Counted from the first letter of the stretch, positions 6,985 to 16,183 are shown. The stretch is 40,550 nucleotides of DNA from an uncultured Rhodospirillales bacterium (GCA_903927615.1 CAIYNU010000092.1:1-40550); one strand, 5' to 3'. The notes: generated by a model not told the origin, from the letters alone. Program-made: numbers and translations.

Positions 6985-9516
6985 ATGACAGACGATGTCA
7001 ACCGCAAGACCCGGCAGTCCCGACGCTTCGATATGACCATCGGAAGGCTGGTGCTGGTGATGGTTGCCGTCCTGGTCATGGTGCTGGTGGTGCTGGGAGG
7101 CGTCGGCTTCCAGCTCTTGCGCGGCATGCAGGGTATCACCGATAGCTGGACCGCCTACGATCTGGGCGCGGCGTCCAAGGCGGACGCGCTTTCGGAACTG
7201 CGCGCTTACATGGGCATGGGTGGCGTGGTTGATCTCTACCACGAGTATCAGGTTACTGGAAAGGCAACCCTGCGCCCCGACATCGAGCGAGCGATCACCA
7301 GGGCCCGCGCCAATCTCGAAGTTTTCCGCGATCTGTCGCCAGCAGGCCCGGAGGAAGAGCGCGCGATCGCCGACATCGCCCGGACACTTGACGTGTTTGC
7401 GACCCGTATGCCTGAGGTCGCGGCCCTGACCGGGATCGGCAAGCCCGCCCAGGAAGTCGCGCAGGAAACCGCCGTCGATGTAGGCCCTGCAATCCGTGCG
7501 CTGAGCGTTCTCAACACCCAACTCAGCCGCGAACGCGCGGCGCTGACTGCGGCTAATCTGGCGGTGATCACAGACCAGCGCGGACTGATGATCGTCGGCG
7601 GCGCCATCGCCGTATTCTTTGTATTGGGCCAGTGCGTCTCGCTGGTTTGGGTTACCCGACGGCGCATTCTCCAGCCGCTGGCGCGACTGGTCGACGAGGC
7701 TCATTTGCTGGCCCGCCGTGAACTGGATCGCCCCTTCGTCTGGACCCAGCCCGATGAGCTGGGACTGCTCGGGCGCTCCCTGGATGTCAGCCGCGGCGAA
7801 TTGCGCGCTGCTTTTACCACCATCGAAGAAAGGACCCGGCGTCTCACCGAAAGCGAGCAGCGTTACGCCCTGGCCGCCGCTGCCACCAAGGACGGCCTGT
7901 GGGACTGGGACCTGACCACCGGCCGCATCTATTATTCACCGCGCCTGCACGAAATACTTGGATTAGAACCAGGGGAGCTTGGGCCTTCGATTGAGCCGTT
8001 TCTATCGTTGATTCACCCCGACGACGTTGCAAGCGTGCGGGCTGTGTTGCGCGCGCCCGCATCAGGCGACGCAGAGGATTTCACTATCGAGTTCCGCGCC
8101 ATGCTCCATAATGGCGAGGTGGCTTGGATTCTCGTGCGCGGCATTCTTGCGCGGGATGAGGCCGGACGCGCTGTTCGCCTGGCCGGGTCCGCCTCGTGCA
8201 TCACCGATCGCAAGTTTTATGAACAGCGGTTGGTCCATCAGGCGACCCATGACCACCTGACGGGTCTTCGCAACCGCTCTTTCCTGATCGACTGGCTGCG
8301 CGAACGCATGGTCGCCAACCCGGAACGACCGCCGCTGGCCCTGCTGTTCGTCGATCTGGATGGGTTCAAAGTGATCAACGATTCCCTGGGGCATGCCGTC
8401 GGCGACCATCTGCTGATCGCCGTGGCCCGTCGGATCGAGCCACAGCTTGGTGAAAGCGAGTTCGTAGTGCGCCTGGGCGGCGACGAGTTCGTCCTGGTGG
8501 TCACCGGCGACGAAAACGTGGCCCTGACCAAGGCCAAAGAGTTGGACACCATGCTGCGTCAACCGTTCCACATCGACGAGATGGAACTGCACCTGACCGC
8601 CAGCATCGGAGTGGCCATCGACGACGGTCTCAGCGACGATCCCATCAGCTTGCTGCGCGATGCGGACATCGCGCTTTACCGGGCCAAAGAGCACGGCAAG
8701 GCCCGCACCGAGGTCTTCAATTCGGCGCTACGCGAAGCCATCCTGATCCGCCACCGGCTCCAGAACGATATGAACCGGGCGCTCGAGTCTGAGGAAATTT
8801 TCCTGGTTTACCAGCCGATCGTCACCGTAGCGGAGGGTCGGCTAGTCGGCTTCGAAGCACTCGTGCGCTGGCGCCATCCCGAGTTGGGACTGATCAGTCC
8901 GGCCCAGTTCATTCCCATCGCCGAGGAAACCGGCCAGATATTGCCGCTCGGCCGCCACGTGATGGAAACCGCCGCAGGCACTCTTAAGCGATGGCGGGGC
9001 CTTCTACCCTCAGACCGGCCGCTGTCGATGAACGTCAACCTTTCCGCCCGCCAGATGTGGGACGAGGGCTATGTCGCGGATATGCTCGGCTGGCTTGGCG
9101 CGAACCAAATCTCGGGTCTCAAGATCGAGGTCACCGAGAGCATGACCATGACCAATCCCGAGGTCGCGCTCTCGATCCTGCAACGGTTCCGCGGGCTCGG
9201 CATTCCGCTGTGCATGGACGACTTTGGCACAGGCTATTCGTCGCTGTCGTACCTCGGCCGCTTTCCATTCGACGTGCTGAAAATCGACAAGAGCTTCATC
9301 ACCGATATCGGCAACGTGTCGGATCGTCAGCGCCTGGTTCGAGGCATTGTCAGTCTTGCCCACGATCTCGGCCTCTCGGTGGTCGCCGAAGGCGTCGAAA
9401 CCGCCGCGGAACATCAAGTCTTGCAGACGATCGGTTGTGATTTCGCCCAAGGCTACCTCTTCGCCCGGCCGCTCGCGGTCGCCGATGCCGAAGCCTCGCT
9501 GACCAACAGTTGCTGA
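6985..9516 (+). CDS. membrane sensor with HAMP, PAS, GGDEF and EAL domains
   Basis: About 843 residues. Membrane segments lie near residues 18-42 and 200-220, enclosing a helical periplasmic sensor (four-helix-bundle-like, starting ITDSWTAYDLGAAS). HAMP follows, then PAS (about 290-410, GLWDWDLTTGRIYYSP and HPDD), GGDEF (about 420-580) and EAL (about 595-840). The diguanylate cyclase site RLGGDEF (near 497-503) is complete. The phosphodiesterase motifs FEALVRW (EAL near 624), NVNLSARQ, KIEVTES, DDFGTGYSSLSYL, KIDKSFI and AEGVET are all intact, so either or both activities on cyclic-di-GMP are possible. ATG 6985 is preferred; GTG 6961 and ATG 6967 lack better ribosome sites. Its position between the bufferin cassette and the NDH-2 fusion suggests co-transcription, but a functional link is speculative. 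Confidence 0.9.
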   Translation: MTDDVNRKTRQSRRFDMTIGRLVLVMVAVLVMVLVVLGGVGFQLLRGMQGITDSWTAYDLGAASKADALSELRAYMGMGGVVDLYHEYQVTGKATLRPDIERAITRARANLEVFRDLSPAGPEEERAIADIARTLDVFATRMPEVAALTGIGKPAQEVAQETAVDVGPAIRALSVLNTQLSRERAALTAANLAVITDQRGLMIVGGAIAVFFVLGQCVSLVWVTRRRILQPLARLVDEAHLLARRELDRPFVWTQPDELGLLGRSLDVSRGELRAAFTTIEERTRRLTESEQRYALAAAATKDGLWDWDLTTGRIYYSPRLHEILGLEPGELGPSIEPFLSLIHPDDVASVRAVLRAPASGDAEDFTIEFRAMLHNGEVAWILVRGILARDEAGRAVRLAGSASCITDRKFYEQRLVHQATHDHLTGLRNRSFLIDWLRERMVANPERPPLALLFVDLDGFKVINDSLGHAVGDHLLIAVARRIEPQLGESEFVVRLGGDEFVLVVTGDENVALTKAKELDTMLRQPFHIDEMELHLTASIGVAIDDGLSDDPISLLRDADIALYRAKEHGKARTEVFNSALREAILIRHRLQNDMNRALESEEIFLVYQPIVTVAEGRLVGFEALVRWRHPELGLISPAQFIPIAEETGQILPLGRHVMETAAGTLKRWRGLLPSDRPLSMNVNLSARQMWDEGYVADMLGWLGANQISGLKIEVTESMTMTNPEVALSILQRFRGLGIPLCMDDFGTGYSSLSYLGRFPFDVLKIDKSFITDIGNVSDRQRLVRGIVSLAHDLGLSVVAEGVETAAEHQVLQTIGCDFAQGYLFARPLAVADAEASLTNSC

Positions 9517-9603
9517 CGGGGAATACGGTCGGGGCGCCCCGAGCCCGGGAATCCCACGGCCAACGGTGTTGCCGATCGCGAAAGAATCAGGAGACGTTGC
9601 ACG

Positions 9604-11760
9604 ATGTCGACTCAGAGTTCGGACCCGTTGCGCACGAGCACCGATCGGCGCATTGCTGCCGCCGTCGCCGTGACCAACGACTTTCGGGGGACGTTGGAGT
9701 CCGGCTTCTGGCCGATCCTGGACGTCTTCATACGCCTATGGCTTGCCCAGGCATATTGGGTTTCGGGCATCGTCAAGATCGCCAACTGGCAGGGGGCGAT
9801 TCATCTTGCCACCTACGAATATCCGGTATCCTGGCTAAACCCAGTCACGGCGGCCTGGATCGGTGCAAGTATCGAGATACTGGGTCCAATTTTCCTGGTG
9901 ATCGGGCTGGCGACCCGATTCGCGGCGTTGCCCATGATGGCGCTCGCGCTGGTGATCCAATTCGCCTATATCCGCCTCGACGAGAATCTGTTCTGGGCCA
10001 TCCTGTTCGGCTGGTACGTGGTGCGGGGAGCCGGTCCCCTGTCCTTGGATGCGGTGATCGCCCGCGGCATTGCCGGAACCGCGTTACCCTTCGTTCGGCC
10101 GATCGGCGCGGTGTTCAGGGCGCTGACCGCCTATGGCAGCCCGGCCATGCTATTGTTGTTGCGCTGTTGGATCGCTTGGCTGTTGCTGCGGGGCGGCCTT
10201 GGGACGGTTGCTGGCTGGCCCGGCACGCCCGCCCCGATCGCCCAAGCGTGTGCGGCGATGCTGGCGTTGGGTTTTGGCACACGGATCGCGGCCGTGGTGG
10301 CGCTCGCGATGACCGCCCTGACCCTCGCGACCGACCAGGATCAAAACCTTTACCTCTATTGGATACTGGTGCTGGGCATCCTGGCGTTGAGAGGCCCTGG
10401 CGTTCTATCTGTCGACCATCTGGCCCTCGGTGCCCTTCAGCGCCACTTTCCCGGGATCGACGCGTTACCCAGGGAGACAACCGCCGGCTTTCCCCATGTC
10501 GTGGTCGTCGGAGCCGGCTTCGGCGGCATCACGGCGGTAAAGACGCTGCGCCATGCACCGTGCCGGATCACCCTGATCGATCGCCGGAACTACCACCTGT
10601 TCCAGCCGCTGCTCTATCAGGTGGCCACCGCCGCGCTGCCGCCCTCAGACATCGCCACGCCGATCCGAAGCCTGTTCCGCGATCAGCGTAACGTCCGGGT
10701 CCGTCTGGGGACCGTCACCGGCGTCGATACCGAGCGTCGGGAGGTGTTGATCGGCGAGACACGGCTCGGTTACGACCTGCTGGTTCTGGCAACCGGAGCC
10801 CGCCACGACTATTTCGGCAAGGACCAGTTTGAACCTTTCGCCCCCGGATTGAAGCAGATCGACGATGCCACTGACATCCGCCGCCGCCTGCTGCTCGCCT
10901 TCGAGCATGCCGAAACCTGTTCGGATGACCTGGAGCGGCTGGGTTGGCTGACTTTTGTTGTGGTCGGCGGCGGCCCAACCGGCGTCGAACTGGCGGGCGC
11001 GATCGCCGAGCTGGCGCGTCACGGCCTGACCGGTGAGTTCAGCAGCTTCGATCCGGCCAGCGCCCGCGTTTTGCTGATTCAAGGGGCACCGCGTCTGCTA
11101 CCGCCCTTCCCCGAGTCACTTTCGGCGGTGACGCGAACCAGCCTGGAAGCACTGGGCGTCGAGGTGATGCTCGATAGCTTCGTGGACGACATCGACGAGA
11201 CCGGCGTCGTGGTCAAGGGGCGGCGCGTCGCCTGCCGTACCGTGTTCTGGGCGGCCGGGGTTGCGGCGTCGCCCGCCGCGCGCTGGCTCGACGCCGAGGC
11301 CGACCGCACCGGCCGGCTGAAGGTCGACGCCGGGCTGGCTGTGCCAGGGCTGCCCAACGTCTTCGCCATCGGCGATACCGCCCTGTCCATGGCCTGGAAC
11401 GGCAACCCCGTTCCAGGGCTGGCACCCGCGGCCAAGCAGGAGGGCGCTTACGTCGCAAAGGTGATCCGGGCGCGGCTGGAGGGTGATCGGCCGCCGGCCC
11501 CCTTCGTCTACCACCATCTTGGCAATCTCGCGACCATTGGCCGCGGCGCCGCGGTTGTCGATTTCGGGTGGCTGCGCTTGTCGGGCGGTCTGGCGTGGTG
11601 GTTGTGGGGCCTAGTCCATGTCGCCTTCTTGGTCGATGCCCGCAGCCGGCTGTCCGTCGCGCTGGAGTGGTTTTGGTCTTACATCACCTTCAACCGCTCC
11701 ATCCGCCTGATCACCGGCGAGAAGGATCCGCCGCGGGCAAGATCAGGCGCTTGCCCATAG
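9604..11760 (+). CDS. DoxX-DoxX-type II NADH dehydrogenase fusion
   Basis: A 718-residue protein with three parts. Residues about 30-155 are a DoxX module (YWVSGIVKIANW, GLATRFAALPM, VRGAGPLSLDAV), about 170-285 a second, more diverged DoxX module (GFGTRIAAVVALA, LRGPGVLSVDHL), and about 298-718 an NDH-2-like flavoprotein. The last has the FAD site VVVVGAGFGGI (about 299-309), the NAD(P)H site VVVGGGPTGVELAG (about 452-465), FAIGDTA and a C-terminal hydrophobic/amphipathic tail (WLWGLVHVAFLVDARSRLS) of the kind that anchors NDH-2 to the membrane. NDH-2 enzymes pass electrons from NADH to quinone; free NDH-2 proteins are about 400-450 residues. AGGAG lies nine bases before ATG 9604. The fusion suggests that DoxX modules receive or relay electrons from the flavin (inference). 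Confidence 0.9.
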   Translation: MSTQSSDPLRTSTDRRIAAAVAVTNDFRGTLESGFWPILDVFIRLWLAQAYWVSGIVKIANWQGAIHLATYEYPVSWLNPVTAAWIGASIEILGPIFLVIGLATRFAALPMMALALVIQFAYIRLDENLFWAILFGWYVVRGAGPLSLDAVIARGIAGTALPFVRPIGAVFRALTAYGSPAMLLLLRCWIAWLLLRGGLGTVAGWPGTPAPIAQACAAMLALGFGTRIAAVVALAMTALTLATDQDQNLYLYWILVLGILALRGPGVLSVDHLALGALQRHFPGIDALPRETTAGFPHVVVVGAGFGGITAVKTLRHAPCRITLIDRRNYHLFQPLLYQVATAALPPSDIATPIRSLFRDQRNVRVRLGTVTGVDTERREVLIGETRLGYDLLVLATGARHDYFGKDQFEPFAPGLKQIDDATDIRRRLLLAFEHAETCSDDLERLGWLTFVVVGGGPTGVELAGAIAELARHGLTGEFSSFDPASARVLLIQGAPRLLPPFPESLSAVTRTSLEALGVEVMLDSFVDDIDETGVVVKGRRVACRTVFWAAGVAASPAARWLDAEADRTGRLKVDAGLAVPGLPNVFAIGDTALSMAWNGNPVPGLAPAAKQEGAYVAKVIRARLEGDRPPAPFVYHHLGNLATIGRGAAVVDFGWLRLSGGLAWWLWGLVHVAFLVDARSRLSVALEWFWSYITFNRSIRLITGEKDPPRARSGACP

Positions 11761-11948
11761 GAGTCGTTCAGGATCATGGGCGCCCACGGACTCCCCGCCT
11801 GTTTTGACGTTGCCTGGCGGGAAAGGGGGAGCGCGCCACCGACGCGAGCCTTGATAGCCGCAGTCTGACGGTCTAGAAAGGAAGCTGACGGGAAGCGCCC
11901 ACCGATCGCTGCGATTCGGGACATCCCGACGACAGAGGAAGGACAGCC
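11761..11948. other. intergenic stretch before the egt genes
   Basis: With the following small reading frame this forms a 340-base gap between the NDH-2 fusion and egtD. I see no intrinsic terminator, no strong promoter and no tRNA in it. AGGAAGGA near 11937-11944 is a good ribosome binding site for GTG 11949. Confidence 0.4.
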
Positions 11949-12098
11949 GTGATTGCCAAGGCAGGCACCGAACTCGTCACGAACCGGACGAACAGAGCAG
12001 GTGCTGACATTGCCGAATCCCGTGCGACCGCGGGCTGCTGCGCCGTGCTCCCCCCCCTTGAGGGTCGGCTCCCCGGCTTTGGCGTCGAGCAGGACTGA
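11949..12098 (+). CDS. possible 49-residue protein preceding egtD
   Basis: GTG 11949 follows AGGAAGGA with a spacing of about five to nine bases and opens a 50-codon frame that ends with TGA two bases before the egtD ATG at 12101. The close fit to egtD and the strong ribosome site suggest a translated leader or small coupled protein. The peptide (start VIAKAGTELVTNRTN, end LPGFGVEQD) has an adjacent cysteine pair near residue 30, no membrane segment and no similarity I recognise. A chance frame in GC-rich DNA is possible. Confidence 0.35.
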   Translation: MIAKAGTELVTNRTNRAGADIAESRATAGCCAVLPPLEGRLPGFGVEQD

Positions 12099-12100
12099 CC

Positions 12101-13111
12101 ATGGCCCCGTCAGGAGTCTACACTCTCCGTGCCGACACCGACCGAACCCCTGGGCCGTCTACGGCCGCGATGGACGCGGCGGCGGAGATTCTCAGAGACC
12201 TTGGCCGCGATCCCCCCCGCCTTTCACCCAAATTCCTCTATGATGCACGGGGCTCGGCCCTGTTCGAGGCGATCACGGCCCTGCCGGAATACTACCTTAC
12301 TCGAACCGAGGCGGATATCCTGTCGAGCCGGGTTGACGACATCCGGAAGCGTGTCGGCCAGGGTCGTACCGTCATCGACCTCGGCGCCGGGACCGGAGCC
12401 AAAGCGATTACCCTGTGTCGGCTGATCCGGCCGGTATGTTACGTCGCCGTTGACATTGCGCCCGAGGTTCTGAAAGTCGTGTCGACACGGCTCGGCGACT
12501 TGTTTCCGGATTTCCCCATCCACGTCGTCGCCGCCGATCTCTGCGACCGCATCGCCTTGCCGCGCGAGATTCCGCGGGCGAGGCGACTGGCATTCTATCC
12601 CGGCTCGTCGCTCGGCAACTTCGATCCCCCCGAGGCAGAGGCGCTGCTCTCCCGAGTGCGGGGAGTGCTGGGCGAGGATGGAGTGCTCCTCATGGGCATC
12701 GACCTCGTGAAAGACGTCGTCCCGCTGGAAGCCGCATACAACGACGTCGCCGGGGTCACGGCAGCCTTCAATCTCAACATTCTCGGCCATATCAACGGCC
12801 TTGTCGGAAGCAATTTCGATAGTCGCGACTGGCGCCATCGGGCCTTTTTTAACGGGGACCGGTCCCGAATGGAAATGCATCTGGAAGCGGCCGTAGACGT
12901 GAAGGTGAGGTGGCCCGGAGGCGGGCGCGACTTCAGCCGGGGAGAACGCATCCATACCGAATCCAGCTACAAGTATCGGATAGAAGACGTCGAGACCATG
13001 CTTGGCCGAGCCGGTTTCGGTTTCAGCGTCAACTGGACGGACGAGCGCGGCTGGTTCGCGGTGTTCCTCGCCAGTGTGGACCCGGTGTGGCCGGCTGGAG
13101 GCGGGGAGTGA
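12101..13111 (+). CDS. egtD: L-histidine N-alpha-methyltransferase EgtD
   Basis: A 336-residue S-adenosylmethionine-dependent methyltransferase that trimethylates histidine to hercynine, the first step of ergothioneine synthesis. Visible family marks are KFLYDARGSALFEAIT near residue 43, LPEYYLTRTEADIL near residue 62, the cofactor loop DLGAGTGAKA near residue 91, FYPGSSLGNFDPPEA near residue 165, and the substrate-binding region AYNDVAGVTAAFNLNIL near residue 212. Length fits the family (about 320). The stop codon overlaps the GTG start of egtB, so the two genes are translationally coupled. No egtA, egtC or egtE lies nearby; those steps would need genes elsewhere or substitutes. Confidence 0.95.
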   Translation: MAPSGVYTLRADTDRTPGPSTAAMDAAAEILRDLGRDPPRLSPKFLYDARGSALFEAITALPEYYLTRTEADILSSRVDDIRKRVGQGRTVIDLGAGTGAKAITLCRLIRPVCYVAVDIAPEVLKVVSTRLGDLFPDFPIHVVAADLCDRIALPREIPRARRLAFYPGSSLGNFDPPEAEALLSRVRGVLGEDGVLLMGIDLVKDVVPLEAAYNDVAGVTAAFNLNILGHINGLVGSNFDSRDWRHRAFFNGDRSRMEMHLEAAVDVKVRWPGGGRDFSRGERIHTESSYKYRIEDVETMLGRAGFGFSVNWTDERGWFAVFLASVDPVWPAGGGE

Positions 13112-14343
13112 GACAGGCCTCACGGATCACGGCTTATGACGGGGTCCGGAGCCGGACGGTCCGGTTGACAGTGCCGCTGTCGGCCGAGGATTGCTGTGTC
13201 CAGTCCATGCCCGACGCCAGCCCCGCGAAATGGCACCTCGGTCATACCACTTGGTTTTTCGAGACCTTCGTTCTCGAACGCATGGAGCCGAGCTTTACCC
13301 CCTTCGACCCGGCTTTCCGGACGCTCTTTAACTCCTATTACAACGCGGTCGGCGACAGGCACCCTCGACCCGGCCGCGGGCTCCTGACACGCCCCAGTCT
13401 TGACGAGATAGCCGCCTATCGCGCGGATGTCGATGGACGGATGGGGCGGCTGCTCCCGCAGGTCGAGGGTGAGTTCGCCGACCTCGTGACGTTGGGCCTC
13501 CATCACGAGCAGCAGCATCAGGAACTGCTGCTGACTGACATTAAACACCTCTTTTCTTGCAATCCCGTGTTTCCCGCCTACCGCCCGCCGAAAACCTTCT
13601 CGGGAGCGGGCCCGGCCCCGGCCCTTGTTTGGATGCCTTGCGACGGCGGCCTGACCGCCATCGGCCACTCCGGCGACAGCTTCCACTTCGACAACGAAGG
13701 GCCACGACACACGGTGTGGCTGGAGCCCTTCGCGCTGGCCTCGCGCCTCGTGACCAACCGGGAGTACGCCGAGTTCATCGCCAGCGGTGGATACACCGAG
13801 CCTCGCCTCTGGCTGGCCGAGGGATGGGACTGGGTTGCGACCTGGGGCCGCACCGCTCCCCTTTACTGGCACGCGTCTGATGACGGCTGGCGGGAATTCA
13901 CCCTTGCCGGCCTTTTGCCTCTTCAACCCGACAGGCCGGCGGTTCACCTCTCGTATTACGAGGCCGATGCCTATGCCCGCTGGGCCGGGGCGCGCCTGCC
14001 CACCGAAGCGGAATGGGAGAAGGTTGCGGCCGGCAGTTCTCCTTCCGGCCATTTCGCCGAAGAGGAGCATTTTCACCCCCTCCCCGCCCCCACCGACGGC
14101 ATGACCCAGCTCTTCGGCGACGCCTGGGAATGGACTTCATCGAGCTATGCTGCCTATCCCGGCTTTCGACCCGCTTGCGGGGCGGTGGGCGAGTACAATG
14201 GTAAGTTCATGGTCAACCAATACGTCCTGCGCGGTGGCTCCTGTCTCACACCCGGCGGCCATATGCGCCCGACCTACCGTAACTTCTTCCCCGCCAAGGC
14301 CGCCTGGCAAATGTCGGGCATACGCTTGGCGCTCGACCGCTGA
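13108..14343 (+). CDS. egtB: hercynine oxygenase EgtB (iron-dependent sulfoxide synthase)
   Basis: A 411-residue enzyme that joins hercynine to a thiol donor through oxygen at a mononuclear iron, forming the sulfoxide precursor of ergothioneine. Residues about 15-160 are the DinB-like domain with the iron ligands of the family: HLGHTTWF (His46) and HHEQQHQE (His133 and His137 in the H-x3-H-x-E motif). Residues about 170-411 form the FGE-sulfatase domain (GDSFHFDNEGPRHTVWLEPF, then ARLPTEAEWEKVA, then GDAWEWTSSSY, then LRGGSCLTP and a final SGIRLAL). The GTG at 13108 is chosen because GGAGGCGGGG lies just upstream and because it overlaps the egtD stop. Whether the thiol donor is cysteine or gamma-glutamylcysteine cannot be told. 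Confidence 0.94.
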   Translation: MRQASRITAYDGVRSRTVRLTVPLSAEDCCVQSMPDASPAKWHLGHTTWFFETFVLERMEPSFTPFDPAFRTLFNSYYNAVGDRHPRPGRGLLTRPSLDEIAAYRADVDGRMGRLLPQVEGEFADLVTLGLHHEQQHQELLLTDIKHLFSCNPVFPAYRPPKTFSGAGPAPALVWMPCDGGLTAIGHSGDSFHFDNEGPRHTVWLEPFALASRLVTNREYAEFIASGGYTEPRLWLAEGWDWVATWGRTAPLYWHASDDGWREFTLAGLLPLQPDRPAVHLSYYEADAYARWAGARLPTEAEWEKVAAGSSPSGHFAEEEHFHPLPAPTDGMTQLFGDAWEWTSSSYAAYPGFRPACGAVGEYNGKFMVNQYVLRGGSCLTPGGHMRPTYRNFFPAKAAWQMSGIRLALDR

Positions 14344-14428
14344 TGCCGGGGCCGCCGGCCGGTTTGACCGGCGGGGCTGACATCGACCGCATCCGGCCGG
14401 CAAGGCAAGTCGAAAGGAAAATATTTCG

Positions 14429-16003
14429 ATGACGATCTTGGCAACCTCCATCGCCCAAGCACTGTATTTCATTCTGGCGCTGCTTATCTTGGTTGTTTTC
14501 GCCGCTCTCCTGATGGCTGCGGCGGTATACTTGCATGACCGGATGCAAAGTCGCGACGCCATCCTGCGGAACTACCCGCTGATCGGTCATATGCGCTATG
14601 TTCTTTCAGCCCTGGGCGAATTCTTTCGTCAGTACTTTTTCGCCATGGATCGTGAAGAACTCCCGTTTAACCGCGCCGAGCGCAATTGGATAGAGAGAGC
14701 ATCTCTCAACAGCGACTCCACTATTGCCTTCGGCTCGACCAAGTACATTAAAGAAACCGGAACGCCCATTTTTGTGAACTGCCCTTATCCGACGCTTGAG
14801 GCGGATAAGGAGCCGACGCCTTCATTCATTATTGGGCCTGATTCACTGCATCCCTATGAAGCCGGGAGCTTTTTCAATATTTCTGGCATGAGTTTCGGTG
14901 CGCTTTCGGCTCCCGCGGTGCACGCCTTGTCGGTGGGCGCCAAGATGGCCGGTTGCTGGCTCAACACCGGCGAGGGCGGGCTTTCGCCGCATCACCTTGC
15001 AGGGGGCGCCGACATCGTTTTTCAGATCGGGACTGCCAAATATGGCGTGCGCAACCCCGATGGAAGCTTGAATGTCGATCGATTGCGCGAAATCGCGGCG
15101 TTACCCCAGGTGAAGATGTTCGAAATCAAGCTGTCGCAGGGGGCGAAGCCAGGCAAGGGTGGGATTTTGCCGGCGGTGAAGGTAACGCCGGAAATCGCCC
15201 GGATCCGAACTATTCCGGTCGGCGAAGATTCGATTAGCCCAAACCGTCACCCCGAAATCAACAATAACGAACAATTGCTTGATTTCGTAGAACGCATCAA
15301 AACCATCACCGGCAAACCGGTGGGGGTGAAGGCCGTCATCGGCGCCTATGGCTGGCTCGACGATCTCATGCAACGCATCGAGAAACGCGGCGTCTGCCTC
15401 GATTTCTTCACACTCGATTCCGGCGACGGCGGCACCGGCGCCGCGCCCATGGCGTTGATGGACAATGTGGGGTTATCGATCCGCGAATCGTTGCCGCTGG
15501 TGCACGATATCCTCAAGCGGCACGGTCTGGGAGCGCGCATCCCGATCATCGCAGCCGGCAAATTGACGACGCCGGCCGAAGCGGCCTGGGCGCTCTGCGC
15601 CGGAGCGACCTTCGTCAATTCGGCACGCGGCTTCATGTTCGCACTCGGCTGCATACAGTCGCTCAAATGCAATAAGAACACCTGCCCGGCCGGGATAACC
15701 ACCCACGATCCCAGACTGCATAAGGGTCTCGATCCGGCCAACAAGGCGGTGCGGGTTGCCAATTATTGTCGCAATCTGCGGCACGACGTCGAAGTCATCG
15801 CCCAATCTTGCGGCGTGCCGCACCCCCGGCGCCTGCGGCGGTTCCATGTGCGCATCGTAGGGTCGGACGGAGTCTCACGTCCGCTCAACGAGCTTTACCC
15901 TTCCGACGATCCCGCCGATTCAAGCCCGCAAGCGGCGCGCCAGCAAGCCATGGCGCTGAAGGGCAGGACTCCTGCCCAGGGACCGGGAAGTGCGGGATGT
16001 TGA
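14429..16003 (+). CDS. membrane-anchored FMN-binding glutamate synthase-like protein
   Basis: A 524-residue protein whose bulk is the FMN barrel of the glutamate synthase large chain: SFGALSAPAVHALSVGAKMAG near residue 155, NTGEGGLSPHH, FEIKLSQGAKPGKGG near residue 230, DSGDGGTGAAPM near residue 332, and the three-cysteine 3Fe-4S pattern at C408, C414 and C419. The glutaminase domain and the C-terminal GXGXG domain of GltB are absent. Residues about 12-36 are a membrane helix. This stand-alone 'glutamate synthase domain 2' family is widespread and uncharacterised; without an amidotransferase or GltD partner, glutamate synthesis is unlikely, and a membrane redox role is equally plausible. It starts 85 bases after egtB, too far to insist on one operon. 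GAAAGGAAA precedes the ATG. Confidence 0.88.
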   Translation: MTILATSIAQALYFILALLILVVFAALLMAAAVYLHDRMQSRDAILRNYPLIGHMRYVLSALGEFFRQYFFAMDREELPFNRAERNWIERASLNSDSTIAFGSTKYIKETGTPIFVNCPYPTLEADKEPTPSFIIGPDSLHPYEAGSFFNISGMSFGALSAPAVHALSVGAKMAGCWLNTGEGGLSPHHLAGGADIVFQIGTAKYGVRNPDGSLNVDRLREIAALPQVKMFEIKLSQGAKPGKGGILPAVKVTPEIARIRTIPVGEDSISPNRHPEINNNEQLLDFVERIKTITGKPVGVKAVIGAYGWLDDLMQRIEKRGVCLDFFTLDSGDGGTGAAPMALMDNVGLSIRESLPLVHDILKRHGLGARIPIIAAGKLTTPAEAAWALCAGATFVNSARGFMFALGCIQSLKCNKNTCPAGITTHDPRLHKGLDPANKAVRVANYCRNLRHDVEVIAQSCGVPHPRRLRRFHVRIVGSDGVSRPLNELYPSDDPADSSPQAARQQAMALKGRTPAQGPGSAGC

Positions 16004-16183
16004 CCGGGGGCTGCCGTCGAGTCCAGTATTGGCCTCAAGGCACCAATCACGCATGTCCGTTCGTGCCTTCTTCTCGGTGTCCCGGCCATCGCAGGCCCTA
16101 TTATCACTGTAATGGCTGGGTTCCTGATTTCTGACCGCCGGCAGACCTCCTTCTGGTGACGACCCAGCCCCCCTGTCAACCGA

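Noticed and set aside
9510-10691. A 393-codon frame overlapping the DoxX-NDH-2 fusion
   Set aside because: It is an Arg/Gly/Pro-rich shadow of the real frame without any domain.
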